Shown: in pieces, positions 53,401 through 64,000 of the stretch
Position numbering within the stretch: position 1 is the first letter of the stretch
Layout of the letters: every line of letters begins with the position of its first letter
Origin: Hymenolepis diminuta
Lineage: Eukaryota; Platyhelminthes; Cestoda; Cyclophyllidea; Hymenolepididae
NCBI GenBank assembly: GCA_900708905.1
Contig: CAADRB010000042.1
Span: 921,288-985,287, forward strand
DNA: 64,000 bases
Reading direction: 5' to 3'
Program-made: the position numbers and the translations under genes
Notes under the pieces: generated by a model
Seen by the model: only the letters and a program-made list of their open reading frames with translations
Databases searched by the model: none
Told to the model about the DNA's origin: nothing

Positions 53401-55172
53401 TTATTAACTCTTTCTCAGGATTTTCATAACCAAAATTATGAAATTTCACAATGCATTTCATATAATATTTTATTGAAACTTTTATAACTCTCTCCCCCCT
53501 TCTCCCCTCCAACTTCATGTAACCAACTTTATGTTTTTGTTCCAAACGAATCAGTGGTAATAATCAGTCACATCTAATAAATTTAAAATATTTGATTAAG
53601 CTTTATAAACTCAAATAACTATGAATGCTTTGAAAGTGTCTTTTCTTACATTGACAACAATCGATTAAAATTACCATCATTGGAAATTATTTCAGTTGAA
53701 TTTCATGGGGAAGTATCTCACTGGGTAGCGATTATTTTAAGGTTATTGTTGAATACCTTGAGATATTTACAATTTGAAGAGGAAATAAGATCATTTTCAC
53801 AGCCTGATAATTTTTGCTTATTTGATATGCTGTTCAAATTTAAATGTTTAGATATCACACTCTAGAAATATATAGAGTCCAAAATATTCTATTATTGGGT
53901 TTTTTATTTGAAAAACATTTTTGTTCTACATTTGCATTTACTACTTTTAAGTAGATATATTATTTCACTTGTTCAAGAATATTTTTTGGAATAGAATTAA
54001 AAATAGAGAACTTTTAGAGTCAATTATTATCAAGTGAATTCTTGTTTTTGTGACTTCACTAGGCCACCTCTAACTGTGAGGAATTTACATTACTTGATTG
54101 TTTGAGCATGATTTTTGGCAAATTTTCGAGCATATCTTAAGCTAACTAGTTTAAAGTAATAATCAGCGTCTTTTAAGCTCTCCATAATAAAAAACCACTT
54201 CACTTATTGTAAGGTCTAATTTGTTGTTACTGTCACTAAACTCTAATCTATTCTTGAAATTACAAAATTCAACTTATTTTGATTCATTAATATTAACGAA
54301 TTGCATGAGATTTATTTTGGTGCCTGTAATTAGTTTCCGCAAAGTGACGTAATATCACAATAACCTACCTTCAGTTGCTATAAATAATGATGATTATTCA
54401 AAATACCTTACTGATTGTCTTGATACAACATAATTTAAATTATATTTGTCAGCTTATTAATAAATATTATTGTATAAAATGCTCATTAGACAGCAAATCC
54501 ATGACCTTTAGCTCTTAAATTTAATGTTTTCGAAATTTTCTTCAGCTCAAATTCCAGACTTCGCGTTTGCGTTTTCATGTCATTTTCTGGTATCCAACAG
54601 CCAAATTCTCATCAAAGATGTTTCAAGAATGTACTTGTATAGGTCCTAATATATAGGGATTTACGAAGATTTGATAACTAGTTGTCCAATTACCGTGGCC
54701 TTCAATAGATATGAAAAGATTTGAAGCTAGGTTCTTCAAACCTGACAAATGCCAGCAGAAGAAATGTATCACTAATGAGTTTTGTAATATTAAAAAGTCT
54801 ACTAAATCAAATAGTAAAAGACTTACGAGCAACAACATCTTCGTTTACTTCCGATGAGATTCCAGGAGGTCCTCTGGGTCCTGTAGGTCCCCGAAGACCC
54901 GGTGGTCCTTGTGGTCCCCGAGCTGCCCTTACCGGAATTCTGATCTTTCGCATTGACCTTGAGGAATCACTTCTATTATGCACTGATGAAAGTCGCACAT
55001 TCTGTTGCGATGGAGCTGTACATTCAATCTGCAGATGACATTCTGTCAAGCCTGTTTGTGGAATATTGTTCTGGGATGTCGGGATTGAGTCATAATCATG
55101 TTTTGGAGAATGACTTAAGGAATATTGAAAAAGGACTATTATGAGGATGATAAATTGTAAACCACACACCAT
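44685..55172 (-). CDS. Secreted collagen/C1q-domain protein, four exons (gene-level span)
   Basis: C1q-domain proteins are secreted, assemble as trimers through the collagen stalk and globular C1q head, and act in recognition or extracellular matrix roles. Exons 54827-55172, 49902-50375, 44967-45214 and 44685-44900 join in phase to give about 427 residues. Residues 1-22 look like a signal peptide. Cys45 and Cys51 precede the stalk and could link chains. Seven Gly-X-Y triplets occupy about residues 86-106, an unrecognised region about 116-274, and the C1q domain about 294-425 (RVAFFTGL, GVYSFIVAISA, VWLQLRDSAFYLHGYMYSTF). The ends are secure. The inclusion of exon 2 rests on phase, strand and position only. 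Emilin, otolin or adiponectin-like proteins share parts of this plan, but I cannot assign an orthologue. Confidence 0.85.
44967..45214 (-). CDS. C1q-protein exon 3: first half of the C1q domain
   Basis: Encodes VIMRPTVITQVVNQVQSHQH followed by RVAFFTGLQPNIEEM, then GGAYDKQKGQFCAPVGGVYS and FIVAISAQGKKQ. The C1q pattern VAFSAGL...P......F..V..N.G..YD...G.FTAPV.GVY.F is easy to follow, with Cys in place of the usual Thr in FTAP. 248 nt, phase 1 in, phase 0 out. Acceptor TTTCCAG, donor GTTAAC. Confidence 0.95.
47387..47422 (+). repeat. (CA)9(TA)9 compound microsatellite
   Basis: Nine CA units at 47387-47404 followed directly by nine TA units at 47405-47422. Confidence 0.95.
48290..48670. other. 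GC-richer, CpG-containing island with GA/CT runs
   Basis: It begins with a GAGAGTGAGAGAGAGCAGC run and includes CTCTCTCTCGCTC, GGGCGCGCGCG and CACGTACGGCG, unlike the A/T-rich surroundings. Several frames on both strands are open for up to about 99 codons, which the base composition alone can explain. On the plus strand TTTCCACTCGCAG looks like an acceptor. It could be an alternative promoter, an exon of an unrecognised gene, or an inserted element. Confidence 0.35.
49902..50375 (-). CDS. C1q-protein exon 2: unrecognised domain of about 158 residues
   Basis: A strong acceptor (TTTTGCTTCAG at 50376 and above) opens a frame beginning RRFKRRVAGQRLLSFTLPER and including HVLELRVGQHGFNDRLATLD and VGIVIDWDAIEGTSANEIWN. 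The phase-1 entry fits exon 1, and a GTAGCC donor at 49901 leaves phase 1, fitting exon 3. The donor is weak. If it is not used, the frame runs on to a stop at 49828 and exon 2 would be the last exon of a separate product. The alternation of hydrophobic strands suggests a folded beta-rich domain. I know no family with this sequence. Two cysteines (CSIEM, QYCLP) could pair. Confidence 0.62.
50376..54826 (-). other. C1q-gene intron, 4.45 kb
   Basis: Lies between exon 1 and the unrecognised exon 2. A frame at 50551-50781 follows a good acceptor (CAATTTTCAG) but lacks a matching donor and resembles nothing known. Confidence 0.6.
54827..55172 (-). CDS. C1q-protein exon 1: signal peptide and short collagen stalk
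   Basis: ATG at 55172 opens MVCGLQFIILIIVLFQYSLS, a clear signal peptide. A Ser/Asn-rich stretch with a CHLQIEC pair follows, then a basic patch (RKIRIPVRAAR) and the triplets GPQGPPGLRGPTGPRGPPG. The exon ends in phase 1 before GTAAGT. The collagen run has only seven triplets, too short to form a stable long helix alone. The basic patch just before it could bind acidic glycans or be a furin-like cleavage site; that is inference. Confidence 0.93.
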
Positions 55173-55252
55173 ACTTCTTGCAAAGTGGTAATTCTGGTTA
55201 TTTGAAAGTGAGAGAAGTTAGTAACTTTCTCCGTGAAATTTTGTAATCGTCC

Positions 55253-55290
55253 ATTGGCCAATCAGCTCCAATCGGGTAATCTGATTGGCC
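55253..55290. promoter_or_regulatory. CCAAT-box cluster with perfect inverted repeat, C1q gene promoter
   Basis: Four CCAAT pentamers in 36 bp: ATTGG at 55253-55257, CCAAT at 55258-55262, CCAAT at 55268-55272 and ATTGG at 55284-55288. Two of them lie in a perfect inverted repeat, GGCCAATCAG at 55256-55265 and CTGATTGGCC at 55281-55290. The cluster is 81-120 bp upstream of the start codon at 55172, a usual place for NF-Y sites. No clear TATA box is seen between it and the ATG. Confidence 0.6.
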
Positions 55291-56387
55291 ACATTTATCT
55301 CAAATGCTTGTTGAGTCTGGTTCGAAGGTGCACTTGAGCTGTTCGTGGAGGTGATAAAATTTGATTATAATTTTTTGTGCAGAGCTCCGTTTAACTTCTA
55401 TATTTAGGGGAGTATTTAAGGTGTGTGACTTATTTTAGTTTGGCGCTTAAGTAAAGGTTTATTGAATTTTTCATCGGTATTTTCCATCAAATTTATTGAT
55501 AAAGAGAAAAAAGTTATTTATTGAACAGATTAAATTTCTTAATTGGATTTAAATTATACTTTACCAGAAATTGACAATAGTCATAACTACTCTACAGAAA
55601 TGTACCTATTTGAAAAAGGTCAGCTATTTCACCTTTTCGTTCAAGCCACCTAATTTGAAAGTTAATTTCTTGACAGTATCTATCATAAAATTTTATTTTT
55701 GGATTAATCGTGAGTTATTCAAGTTATAATAGCTTCAGTATTGCATGGAAAACCACTTAAAGAGTACATCTGTGAAGGAGCTGCATTTATTTGTTGCTCA
55801 AAAAATAAGTGTGCACATTTTTAGACACCGAAGGATCGTTTCAATGCTCATATTACTACAAAAAAGCAATGACACTTAATTAATCTAAAATATAAATGTG
55901 AATACTTGCACTCAAATCGTCAATACATCCAGTCAACGGTCAATGTCCATCAAGATTTTGATTTTAATAACCACAGTCCCTTTATAATTATTGCTTGCTC
56001 TGTCTGAGCTCTTATCACGCAGATTTGAAAACATCTGAGTCATATGTGCCTCCTTTTACAGCGTCCTTGACAAGATTTTGTGGGACATAGGTGGATAAAC
56101 CTGGGTAAATATTTTTACATTCGTGTACTTATGCTGGTTTACGGGAGTTTTGTCTGCAATTCAGTTCAAAATAAAGTGATTACGTCAATTCTTTAATTTT
56201 AATCACCATTTCCTTTAATCGGGATATCCTTAAGACCAGTGATATATTTTATATCGGATAAAGATGATAAAAAATATAAACATGGGATTAATGTGACTAG
56301 ATTGGATAAATTGCAAATATCCATTTTAACAAAGCTACCAATGCTCGAGAAAATTAGTATAAGTTGGGACTGGGGTTATCATAACTC

Positions 56388-56485
56388 TCACCTGGGCTTA
56401 ATGTTATTAAATTAATGTCCATCGAGCACTGAATGAGAGATCTAGCAGCCATCGCTCTGGCTACTGGCGGCGCAGGTTTATATAG
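56388..56485 (-). promoter_or_regulatory. Possible TATA box and first exon
   Basis: CTATATAAA at 56477-56485 lies about 30 bp before an ATG at 56452 with a fair context (AGCGATGG), in locally GC-richer DNA. The frame reads MAARSLIQCSMDINLITLSP and meets a CAG-GTGAGA donor near 56390. It could be a separate gene start or chance; no downstream exon was identified. Confidence 0.2.
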
Positions 56486-59400
56486 TTGAAAAGTAATTAA
56501 GCTGGCAGAATATTTTCTTATAATATTAATATAAGCATATGGAAAGCTGATGCATTGGCCATTTCAGGCTTAGACTATGGACTGAATATGGATAGATTCT
56601 GCGGTGTCTTGGATATTTATGAACATCAGACTAATCACTGTCATTGTTTCAGTAATAAACGTGTATAAGAACGTCACTCCTGGAGTATTTAGTGACCTGT
56701 TTTTAAAAATACTCATTTTTTAGGTAAATCAATCAATAAATAAAATAAATTTCGGTTTCGGTTTTCAGTATTGCATTAAAAATGGAAGAGGTAAGAAGGA
56801 TGTGAATAGTAAAAAATACTGAATACTTTCGAAAAATGCGTCTAAAGTTTAGAATATTTTTCCAAAATAATTCGCCGCATGAATGATTATTCGAATCACT
56901 CGCCAATTTAGTTTCGGACCGTAGCAAGGATATTATTACGCCAGAAGATTATTGTTTTTAAATTTTAGTGCATTTAACTAACATGTCTGCTTATAATCAG
57001 GCTTACTTTTTTAGGCGTTTTTCGTGTTCAAAATTTCGGGTCTGATTTCTCCTGCATCTTCAATTCTCAATTTAGTGATCACCTTCATGGACGCACTTAC
57101 TGACGAGTAGGATTTTTATTTAATAATTTTTGGAGCAGTTTCAAATTCTGAAGGATTATACAAAACTTAAAATCCAGTAGCGATCAAATGAAAGGGTTTC
57201 ACTGCCAATTTCTTCTTTACGCTCTTTGTGTATTCCACTTGAGATCTAATTCAAATATTATTATTATACATTTTTAACGTCTAAAGAAGTTTAATGAAAT
57301 CTGTTCACTATCATTATTTTTTATATTTAACTGAAATAAATTGGTGTGCTTCCATCAGTACCGATGGCAAATCATTTTAATTAACAATAATAAAGTTGTA
57401 ACAATATACTAATAGCAAAAGAAACTATTTAATTATGTTATCTCTTGTTCTGTTAAACATAGCACTGGTTTTCTGCAAGGCTGATGATTTTTGATTATGC
57501 ATCGCAGTTGGCAAGCTTTGATCCGTGCAAGTATATTTTCTTCATTTCGCAATTTTTTGTTTTTATGTGATATTTGGAAGTATTTATTCACATATCAGCC
57601 CATACTCCAAATCGGCAAGAAGTTAGGAAGAACTTTTTATGTTACTTTTGTTATGGTTTATCTGTTGTTTATTTCATTTAGTAGCTATATCTCAAGTTTC
57701 TTTAAATCCTAAAATAAGGGTGTTTCCTGGAGAGTTTATGAACGCAAAATGGTGGTAATATTGTGACTTTATCCTATATCTTCTAGGCCGTTATCGTAAT
57801 TCCCTTATCTATTTTGCCATTTTTCCATCTTTTCCATCCTCCCATGACTCATCCCTCGGTCTTTAGGTGACGTATCGATTTTCCCTACCCCTTAGACACT
57901 TCTGAGCACTGGTTACAAGACAGTTGCCTTCCTTCTATTCTTTCCTAATATCCTGTTACCGTCTCCTTCGTACAGTCTGCAAGGGCTATTACCTAACTGG
58001 TTTTCTCCCGTCTATTATGATCTAACCTGCCCTAGTAGTAGCCATTCATATGTTAACTGACTTCACCAATGCTGTAATCAAATAAATGCAAAACATTTCC
58101 AGTTAATAACATTCTTATTAAATTAAAAACCCAAGGTTAGCGAACTTCGTCATTTATTAATATCTGATTTATTGAAAAGCAGCTTACTTATTTTACCGAA
58201 TCTATTTATGTTCCTCCTATGCACTGAAGAATTTTCATAATAACTATTATTACTGTTATAATAAATTCTTAATAAATGACTGATATTGAAAAGCTCAAGG
58301 CTCTTGTTTTAAAATATACATAGAGAAACTATTTAATTCATTTAATTTTGAAATGCTAGAAACTCAAATGAAATTTCAAAATATAAAATTTGTTCATTTT
58401 AATCCTTTCAGTACTTAAGAATGTAATGTCTGCAGTGTCTAAATGGTCCCCTGGATTGTTTACGTGCCCGGATTTTAACTTGTCAAGAGGTTTTAAATTT
58501 CGCTCAGTGAATGTCTCTGTCTTCAAACATTAACCGCGTTTTTAAATGAATTCTGTTGAAATTAATCAAAATCCTCTCCCGAGATTCACCCCTTTAAAAA
58601 CAATAAATTCAGATATAGTTCTGTGTTTTATAAATATTCAGATTACAATGTTAAGAGTTTTCATGCGATAATTTGTACCCTCTGTTAAATTTATGACATA
58701 GAATAGGTCTTAAATGACCCCTCTTTCCATTAATAAGCTGTTTGTTAATATTTTTGCAAACTGACCCACAAAAAATGGCCTCCTCCTTCTGACTTTAGTA
58801 TCTGGAGCATATTGGAGTTGGTAATTCGGCAGCTCTGAGAGGAGGGTTTGGTCAACAAGAGCCTTAAGAATAGTTTCTTAATATTTTGGAAATTCTAATT
58901 AGCATCAGGAACTGCTAACCATATTTCAATGCAAATACATGTATTACTATCCGTATTTGAATAAAAATCATGTAAATCATTAGTCGAGTGAATAAGAGGC
59001 TCTTCAGCTATGACACCTTACCGCCTTTGATAATCATTTATAGTTAAGCAGCCGTGCGGATCTGTGAGAAAAGCAGAAATGTGAGAAAAGGGGTTGATAA
59101 ATGACATTTTAAACAACTGCTAAATACTTTTCATGTAGTGCAAATTCAGCCATTCTAAACACAACATTTTTGATTTATCGAGTGTTGGTCTCATTTGGTT
59201 CACGTTATAAAGTTGTATGCTATCGTATACGCCTTTGACTGCATTTTGATAACATTCTTTATTTTTTTGCATTGCATCACCATTTGCTACGGCGACAAAT
59301 AATTTAATGAAACAAATCAAAATGTTTCCTTAAACTGTGTCCATGATAGACTGATCATAGACCATATATTGCTATAATTTAACTTGGTCAGATGCGTTGA

Positions 59401-60013
59401 CCTCGCTGAGCCGTAGATATCTCCTTACTATCTACTAAGTTTATATTTTACTCTGTCCAATATATTAGACTTGCAGGCTCACTTCATTCCCATTGGACTA
59501 CCTGTTAATATTTAGTAATAATCAAAATCAGAGGCCTACAGTTCTTTGTACACAATAGAGGTATTCAACTTCACCTCTCACTTTATGTTCGATAAAATGG
59601 GTTGATAAATTATTATCTCTGTGATTTGGTATTAGCCATCCTAGAAATCCCTAATAGCCGCTTAATAATGTGGACATCGCAGTTAGTTGCATGAAGATCA
59701 AAAAGCAGTTTTTCATCTTTCAAATAATTTCAGATATACACATATTCTAAATGACTCTCCAGAACAGTTGCAGACCATTTTGGACTATATATCTTAGTTC
59801 ATTGGAACATCATCAGTCTCTTTAATTTGTATTAAAATTGTTGTGCAAATGTAAGAGAAATTGATTCAAAATGAAGAAAACTGTCTTTTGAAAAGCAAAA
59901 GCATATATCCCTCAGATCTGAGTAGCGAAGAATCTCATGGACCACGAAGGCCAAGTCTTATGAAATCTTCACAACAGCTTGTTCAAAAAGTATAATTTAT
60001 AAATAAACATCCT

Positions 60014-60016
<3 letters not shown>

Positions 60017-60044
<28 letters not shown>
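60017..60044 (+). repeat. (TATC)7 microsatellite
   Basis: Seven perfect TATC units. Confidence 0.95.
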
Positions 60045-60045
<1 letters not shown>

Positions 60046-61759
60046 CCATGCCACCTAAAGCTAAAATCATAAAATAACCATTAATTGAGTTTACGTTCGT
60101 AGGAGGACAGAAGGGCGATGCAGAGATAATAAAGCATGTCAGTTGGACGAGCGTTTTGACGTGGTCAAGGGGTTTTAAAAAACAACACTGTCGCATAACC
60201 TGATTCATTCATTCAGTCTCATGTTGTTTCAAATTCTCGTCATTGTGAACATATCAGTTTCGAATTAATCAAATTAGCGACATCTTGCAAGTTGGTAGGA
60301 GATAGAGAAGGAAATTGGAGAGGGGAGAGAGCCAGCAAAAAGCACCAATGCAGCAAATGCAACTCAACAAGGGGTGAGAGATGATAAAATTTGATTTCTT
60401 AGAGGGGAAGGGAGTGAATGAAGTGAAATTTTCTCGCATTTTGTTATCCTGAAAGTAGACAATAAAAATCTATCACCAAAAACTTGATTGGTTGTAAACA
60501 TTTGCAATTGCAGATATTGTTTGAACACTTCAATGTCTGACTAGAAAAAAATTAATAAATGGTTTGCATCATTGATTCTGCTTAGTAACTGTTTTATGGC
60601 ATAGAAAAGGATCATATGGATACATCCTCTACATAGATATCTAAATATAACACGTAAAAGTTATAGAAACTTTGATGACCATCAAGATCTGTTCACGCTT
60701 GCGCACATGTTAACGTATATCTAAAAGAATCACTAGTAAGAGCCTATAAATAATTCTGGTTACTTTATCTTTAATTAATAGTTTAACATCAAGGACGAAA
60801 TCAGAGTAATGTACCATATTTGATTTTCTAAAACTGTTTATTGTATTGGTCGTTTAATATTGCTGAAAATAACAATTTGAAAACTTGAATGGAATGAATA
60901 GTTCATTAAATAAAAGGAACATCTTTTAAGAGAGGGAAGGTGTAATATCCTCAAAATGGGAAGATTAATTAATATATAATTGATAAATAGTTTAGTCCGT
61001 TTCTTAAATGAGTTAGATTTTTGGTACTTCATCTCTTTTCTAAGTACCATAAATCAAAATTCGGTTGGAGTGAGCTTTTTACCCTAAAGATAGCTTGTCG
61101 ATGAGTATGAAATGCTTGGCTTTCTCGCCGGCGATTTAAAAGTCCCGGTAGTAGAAGTAGATAATTCTTATCTTACCTTAGAGTTACATTTCAATAGCTA
61201 CGCTTCAAATATTTCTTGCGATTATGTATTTGCATGCATAAAGTTAAACATTAAAATTATGGGAAAGAATAAATGAGCAATCAGTAAATATACCTTAGGA
61301 GCCCAATCATATCAGGTTTAGAGATATACCCCCTACCAAGCTAATGATCTTCCTAAAAGCTAACAGAATGCAACAGCCGAAATAATAAGGCCAAGAGTTG
61401 AGTATGGTCTAGCGTTTATAGGACCGTGGCAAAGGGAAGAAAGAAAAAGGGGAAACGAGGAAAGAATAATTAGAAATTAGAAGGGAACAAGCGTCGGCGC
61501 TAAGCTAATTGAACCCGATTTGTGATGAGCACAGCAAATTAATGTACACATATAGATTTGGCTATTTTTGAGCTTTTTGTTCATCGATGTGCGACCAATA
61601 AAACTTCTCATCTGATAAATAAAACTGCTCAGATTTATGGGCAAACATAGTAGAACGCTGCAAAGAATATCCACGTCTAATTTTAAAAAATTCGTCCTCC
61701 AAACCCCATTAAATTAAGGTGTGACAACTCTTTACAGCGGTAGAGGGAAGATATATATT

Positions 61760-61865
61760 GGCGAACTCCCATTACATCACCCCTCTTGTTGATCAACACG
61801 GTTGGTCATTCACATCATTGGATGTATATTGATAAGAATTGATCATGTGACCTCAAACTTGACCC
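61760..61865 (+). repeat. Dispersed repeat family, copy C (plus orientation)
   Basis: GCGAACTCCCATTACATCAC, CCCTCTTGTTGA, TTGGTCATTCACATCATTGG, ATGTATATTGATAAG, ATTGATCATGTGACCTC and TTGAC align in order with 38596-38702. Roughly two thirds of bases match over the 62 bp from TTGGTCATT. Confidence 0.75.
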
Positions 61866-62339
61866 CGCTGTTGGAGTGAGGGGTAGAGAAAATGCTGTTT
61901 GTTCAATCCTCTATTGTTATTAAAGGTAACACTTAATCATTTTAATTACTCATTCTAAGCCTTTGCCATTTATTTTATAAAAAGAATATTTTTTTCAATT
62001 AAACGCAAAAAAGGGATAATAAAATCTGACTAAGACCGACGATTTGTGTTCTAACAAATGCTGCATGTTATGTATGATATTTCCCCCATTTTCTCTAATT
62101 TTGGTGAGTGGCACATTTGCCTTTTGTCTAAAATAGCCTAGCTTACTTTTAGATTCGCTTTTATGGAGAAATTTTTATCAAAAGGCATCTGGGAAACGAC
62201 GTGGAAAGATAAGAGATAAGCGAGTGCTTTTTGCTCTCATTCGAAAGCGAGATTGTGAGTGAGTGGGTCTGTCTCAGTCAATTTGTCCCCTTTTCATAAT
62301 TGATTGACATTCAATTGGTGGTTAGCCTCGAGGGAAATG

Positions 62340-62400
62340 AATGCGATATCCTCCCCCCTTATCCCTCTCTCTCTCTAGCTCTCCCTTTGTGGACCAAAAT
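62340..62400 (+). repeat. CT-rich tract
   Basis: CCTCCCCCCTTATCCCTCTC followed by a CTCTCTCTCTAGCTCTCCC run. No gene start could be tied to it. Confidence 0.6.
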
Positions 62401-62429
62401 GCCTGTCAATTTGACGGACATGTTTCGCT

Positions 62430-62446
62430 TGCGTGATTTGCTGGAG
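62430..62446 (+). repeat. Short direct repeat, unit 1
   Basis: TGCGTGATTTGCTGGAG, repeated with one difference at 63182-63198 (TGCGTGATTTGCTGAAG), about 750 bp away. Confidence 0.5.
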
Positions 62447-63181
62447 TAAACAGAGAGAGTAATAGAGAAAAAAAGAATTTGGATCAGATCAAGAAGATGG
62501 TCATTATTCGGGAAAAAATAGACCACTCTTTTCTCTTAAATCTGATCGGGAGTAACACTTAATCGTTACCGAAGATTATCAACAGAAAATTTAATGTTAT
62601 ATCTGGTGAAGCGGCCAACTTGTACGCCTGTCAAATCAGGAATTACAAAATGGGTGCTCTTCGGTTCTAATATGACTGACTCCACGATGCCTTTTATTCA
62701 AGTCAAATATTATGAACATTTTTCCGAGCGTGGTTGGATATTTTTTTTAATATTTTGATTCGAAGACCATGAGTGCAAGATTTGTTCCCATTTGAACAAA
62801 CCAGTCCCTCCGTCCACTTAACAAGCCCGGCTACAATAAATTCTGCTGAGAACTAGATGTAGGAATCAATGTTGGCAGGAACTTGTCAAAATACCGCCTG
62901 CCAATCACTTTCAGGTGAATTTTGGATGCGTTCGCCTTCAGTCAAAAACAACAAAACTCTCTTGGTAATAACTTGCTCAATAAATATGAATTTTTTGGTT
63001 TTAATAAAAATCTCTTGTAACTGTTCTTCCAAAAATGCATTTCTGCAAGAATCTGTGTTCGAGATGTTTTATGAATATTAATGCTATAACCTAATTAATT
63101 AAAGCATTTATGCTCTAAAGTACGTATTACTTTCCGTTTAGACTAACAGTAATGATGTCGCATAAATTTAGTGGAACCAAG

Positions 63182-63198
63182 TGCGTGATTTGCTGAAG
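63182..63198 (+). repeat. Short direct repeat, unit 2
   Basis: TGCGTGATTTGCTGAAG, matching 62430-62446 at 16 of 17 positions. Confidence 0.5.
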
Positions 63199-64000
63199 CA
63201 TGGATGGTATTCTTTTCCTTGCTCCAAACAAATCTGTCTATTGATTTTCAATTTTCACTCTTCGTATCTGGAAGTGAATTCTCGACTAGATAAAATTGCA
63301 TATTCGTCTCTACTTTATTATTAATTCGCCATTTAAACAGCCGTTTCCATAGACCTGGACATTCATTCTACCATATCTGCGTCAATTGCAACCATAGCAT
63401 TGCCTTGCTTTTACTTTACTGGTTAACCGAAAAAAATCAAGATATAAATGATTCAATGTGAAATGATCAGACCTTCGAATAAATCAACTGGTCATCAAGA
63501 TCTGAATACCGTTTACATGAATTTACCCAGGAAAAATGGGTCCAATAATAAAAGTGAAATTCTGGAACAGTGAGATATTACAATATTAAAATCATAATTA
63601 CCATATTTTTTACGTAAAAATGTGTAATTCAATGCATCCAGGAATCAAATAAAATAAAAACTACAGACACACAGACTTACTCATACACTTCTTCCAGTCT
63701 CTCTCTGGTTCATCCCTTGTTGGACTGCTTTGTTGTTCTCCACATTCCATTACTTTTTCTCCTAATTTTTCTCAGTCCACACTTCGCCTGCTAATCTGTT
63801 TTTTTCCAGGTCTTATTATAAAATTAGTTCTGCGTATTACTTAATGATTTATCAAAGAAATATACTACAATTTTTGTTAAATACGTAACATAGTATATTA
63901 TAATAGCGTTTAAGTAGTTGCTTGGCTAAATCAATTATAAATTAGAGGAGAGTAAGGTCAATGAAATTTGGTATTTTAGCGTACATCTTACTCAGCTCAA

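Larger units (their letters stand above)
55300..64000. other. DNA upstream of the C1q gene
   Basis: No gene can be supported. It holds a TATA-plus-ATG arrangement near 56390-56485, a pyrimidine-rich block at 57780-58010, a TATC microsatellite, a dispersed-repeat copy near 61.8 kb and a CT tract near 62350-62390. Confidence 0.55.

Noticed and set aside
54721..55038. Plus-strand frame with GPLGPVGPRRPGGPCGPR
   Set aside because: It is the reverse complement of the collagen triplets of the minus-strand C1q gene; Gly-Pro codons mirror as Gly/Pro codons on the other strand. The minus strand has the signal peptide and donor.
55316..55345. GGTTCGAAGG, resembling a tRNA T-loop
   Set aside because: No acceptor stem, D-arm or anticodon arm could be folded around it.
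11500..58010. Pyrimidine-rich blocks at 11.5, 26.4, 45.9 and 57.9 kb considered as one repeat family
   Set aside because: They share composition but no motif order, unlike the dispersed family that I report.

Overview
This is eukaryotic, AT-rich, gene-poor DNA. No open frame exceeds about 200 codons. Coding sequence appears only as short exons bounded by GT/AG sites, mostly with GTAAGT-like donors. Both genes I can support are on the minus strand, and they are a copine and a collagen/C1q-domain protein, so the source is an animal. Long AT-rich introns, several exons under 50 nt and the strong divergence of both proteins would fit an invertebrate such as a parasitic flatworm. That placement is inference, not proof.

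Gene 1 (about 33544 down to 5441) is a divergent copine. I could chain 20 exons whose splice phases all agree. They total 2067 nt, or 688 codons plus stop, and encode most of a C2A domain, a C2B domain, the linker with the SFLDYI motif, a copine-type vWA domain and an unusual 195-residue tail. The first part of C2A is not fully resolved. A short start exon at 33504-33544, below a pair of CCAAT boxes, is my best candidate, and at least one exon after it is missing. C2B keeps its calcium-binding aspartates, while C2A and the vWA metal site look degraded. A 24-nt microexon lengthens the third calcium-binding loop of C2B; skipping it would keep the frame and restore the normal copine loop length.

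Gene 2 (55172 down to 44685) encodes a secreted protein: signal peptide, seven Gly-X-Y collagen triplets, a central region of about 158 residues that I do not recognise, and a C-terminal C1q domain. Four exons join in phase, giving about 427 residues. Four CCAAT pentamers, two of them inside a perfect 10-bp inverted repeat, lie 81-120 bp upstream of its start codon.

The rest is intron or intergenic. It holds a dispersed repeat family, which I found by comparing the window with itself (at least four good copies in both orientations, at about 12.0, 36.4, 38.6 and 61.8 kb, and a partial one at 18.5 kb), several microsatellites, short perfect inverted repeats and one GC-richer island at 48.3-48.7 kb. 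I found no rRNA, tRNA, CRISPR, transposase or reverse transcriptase, and no prokaryotic signals.
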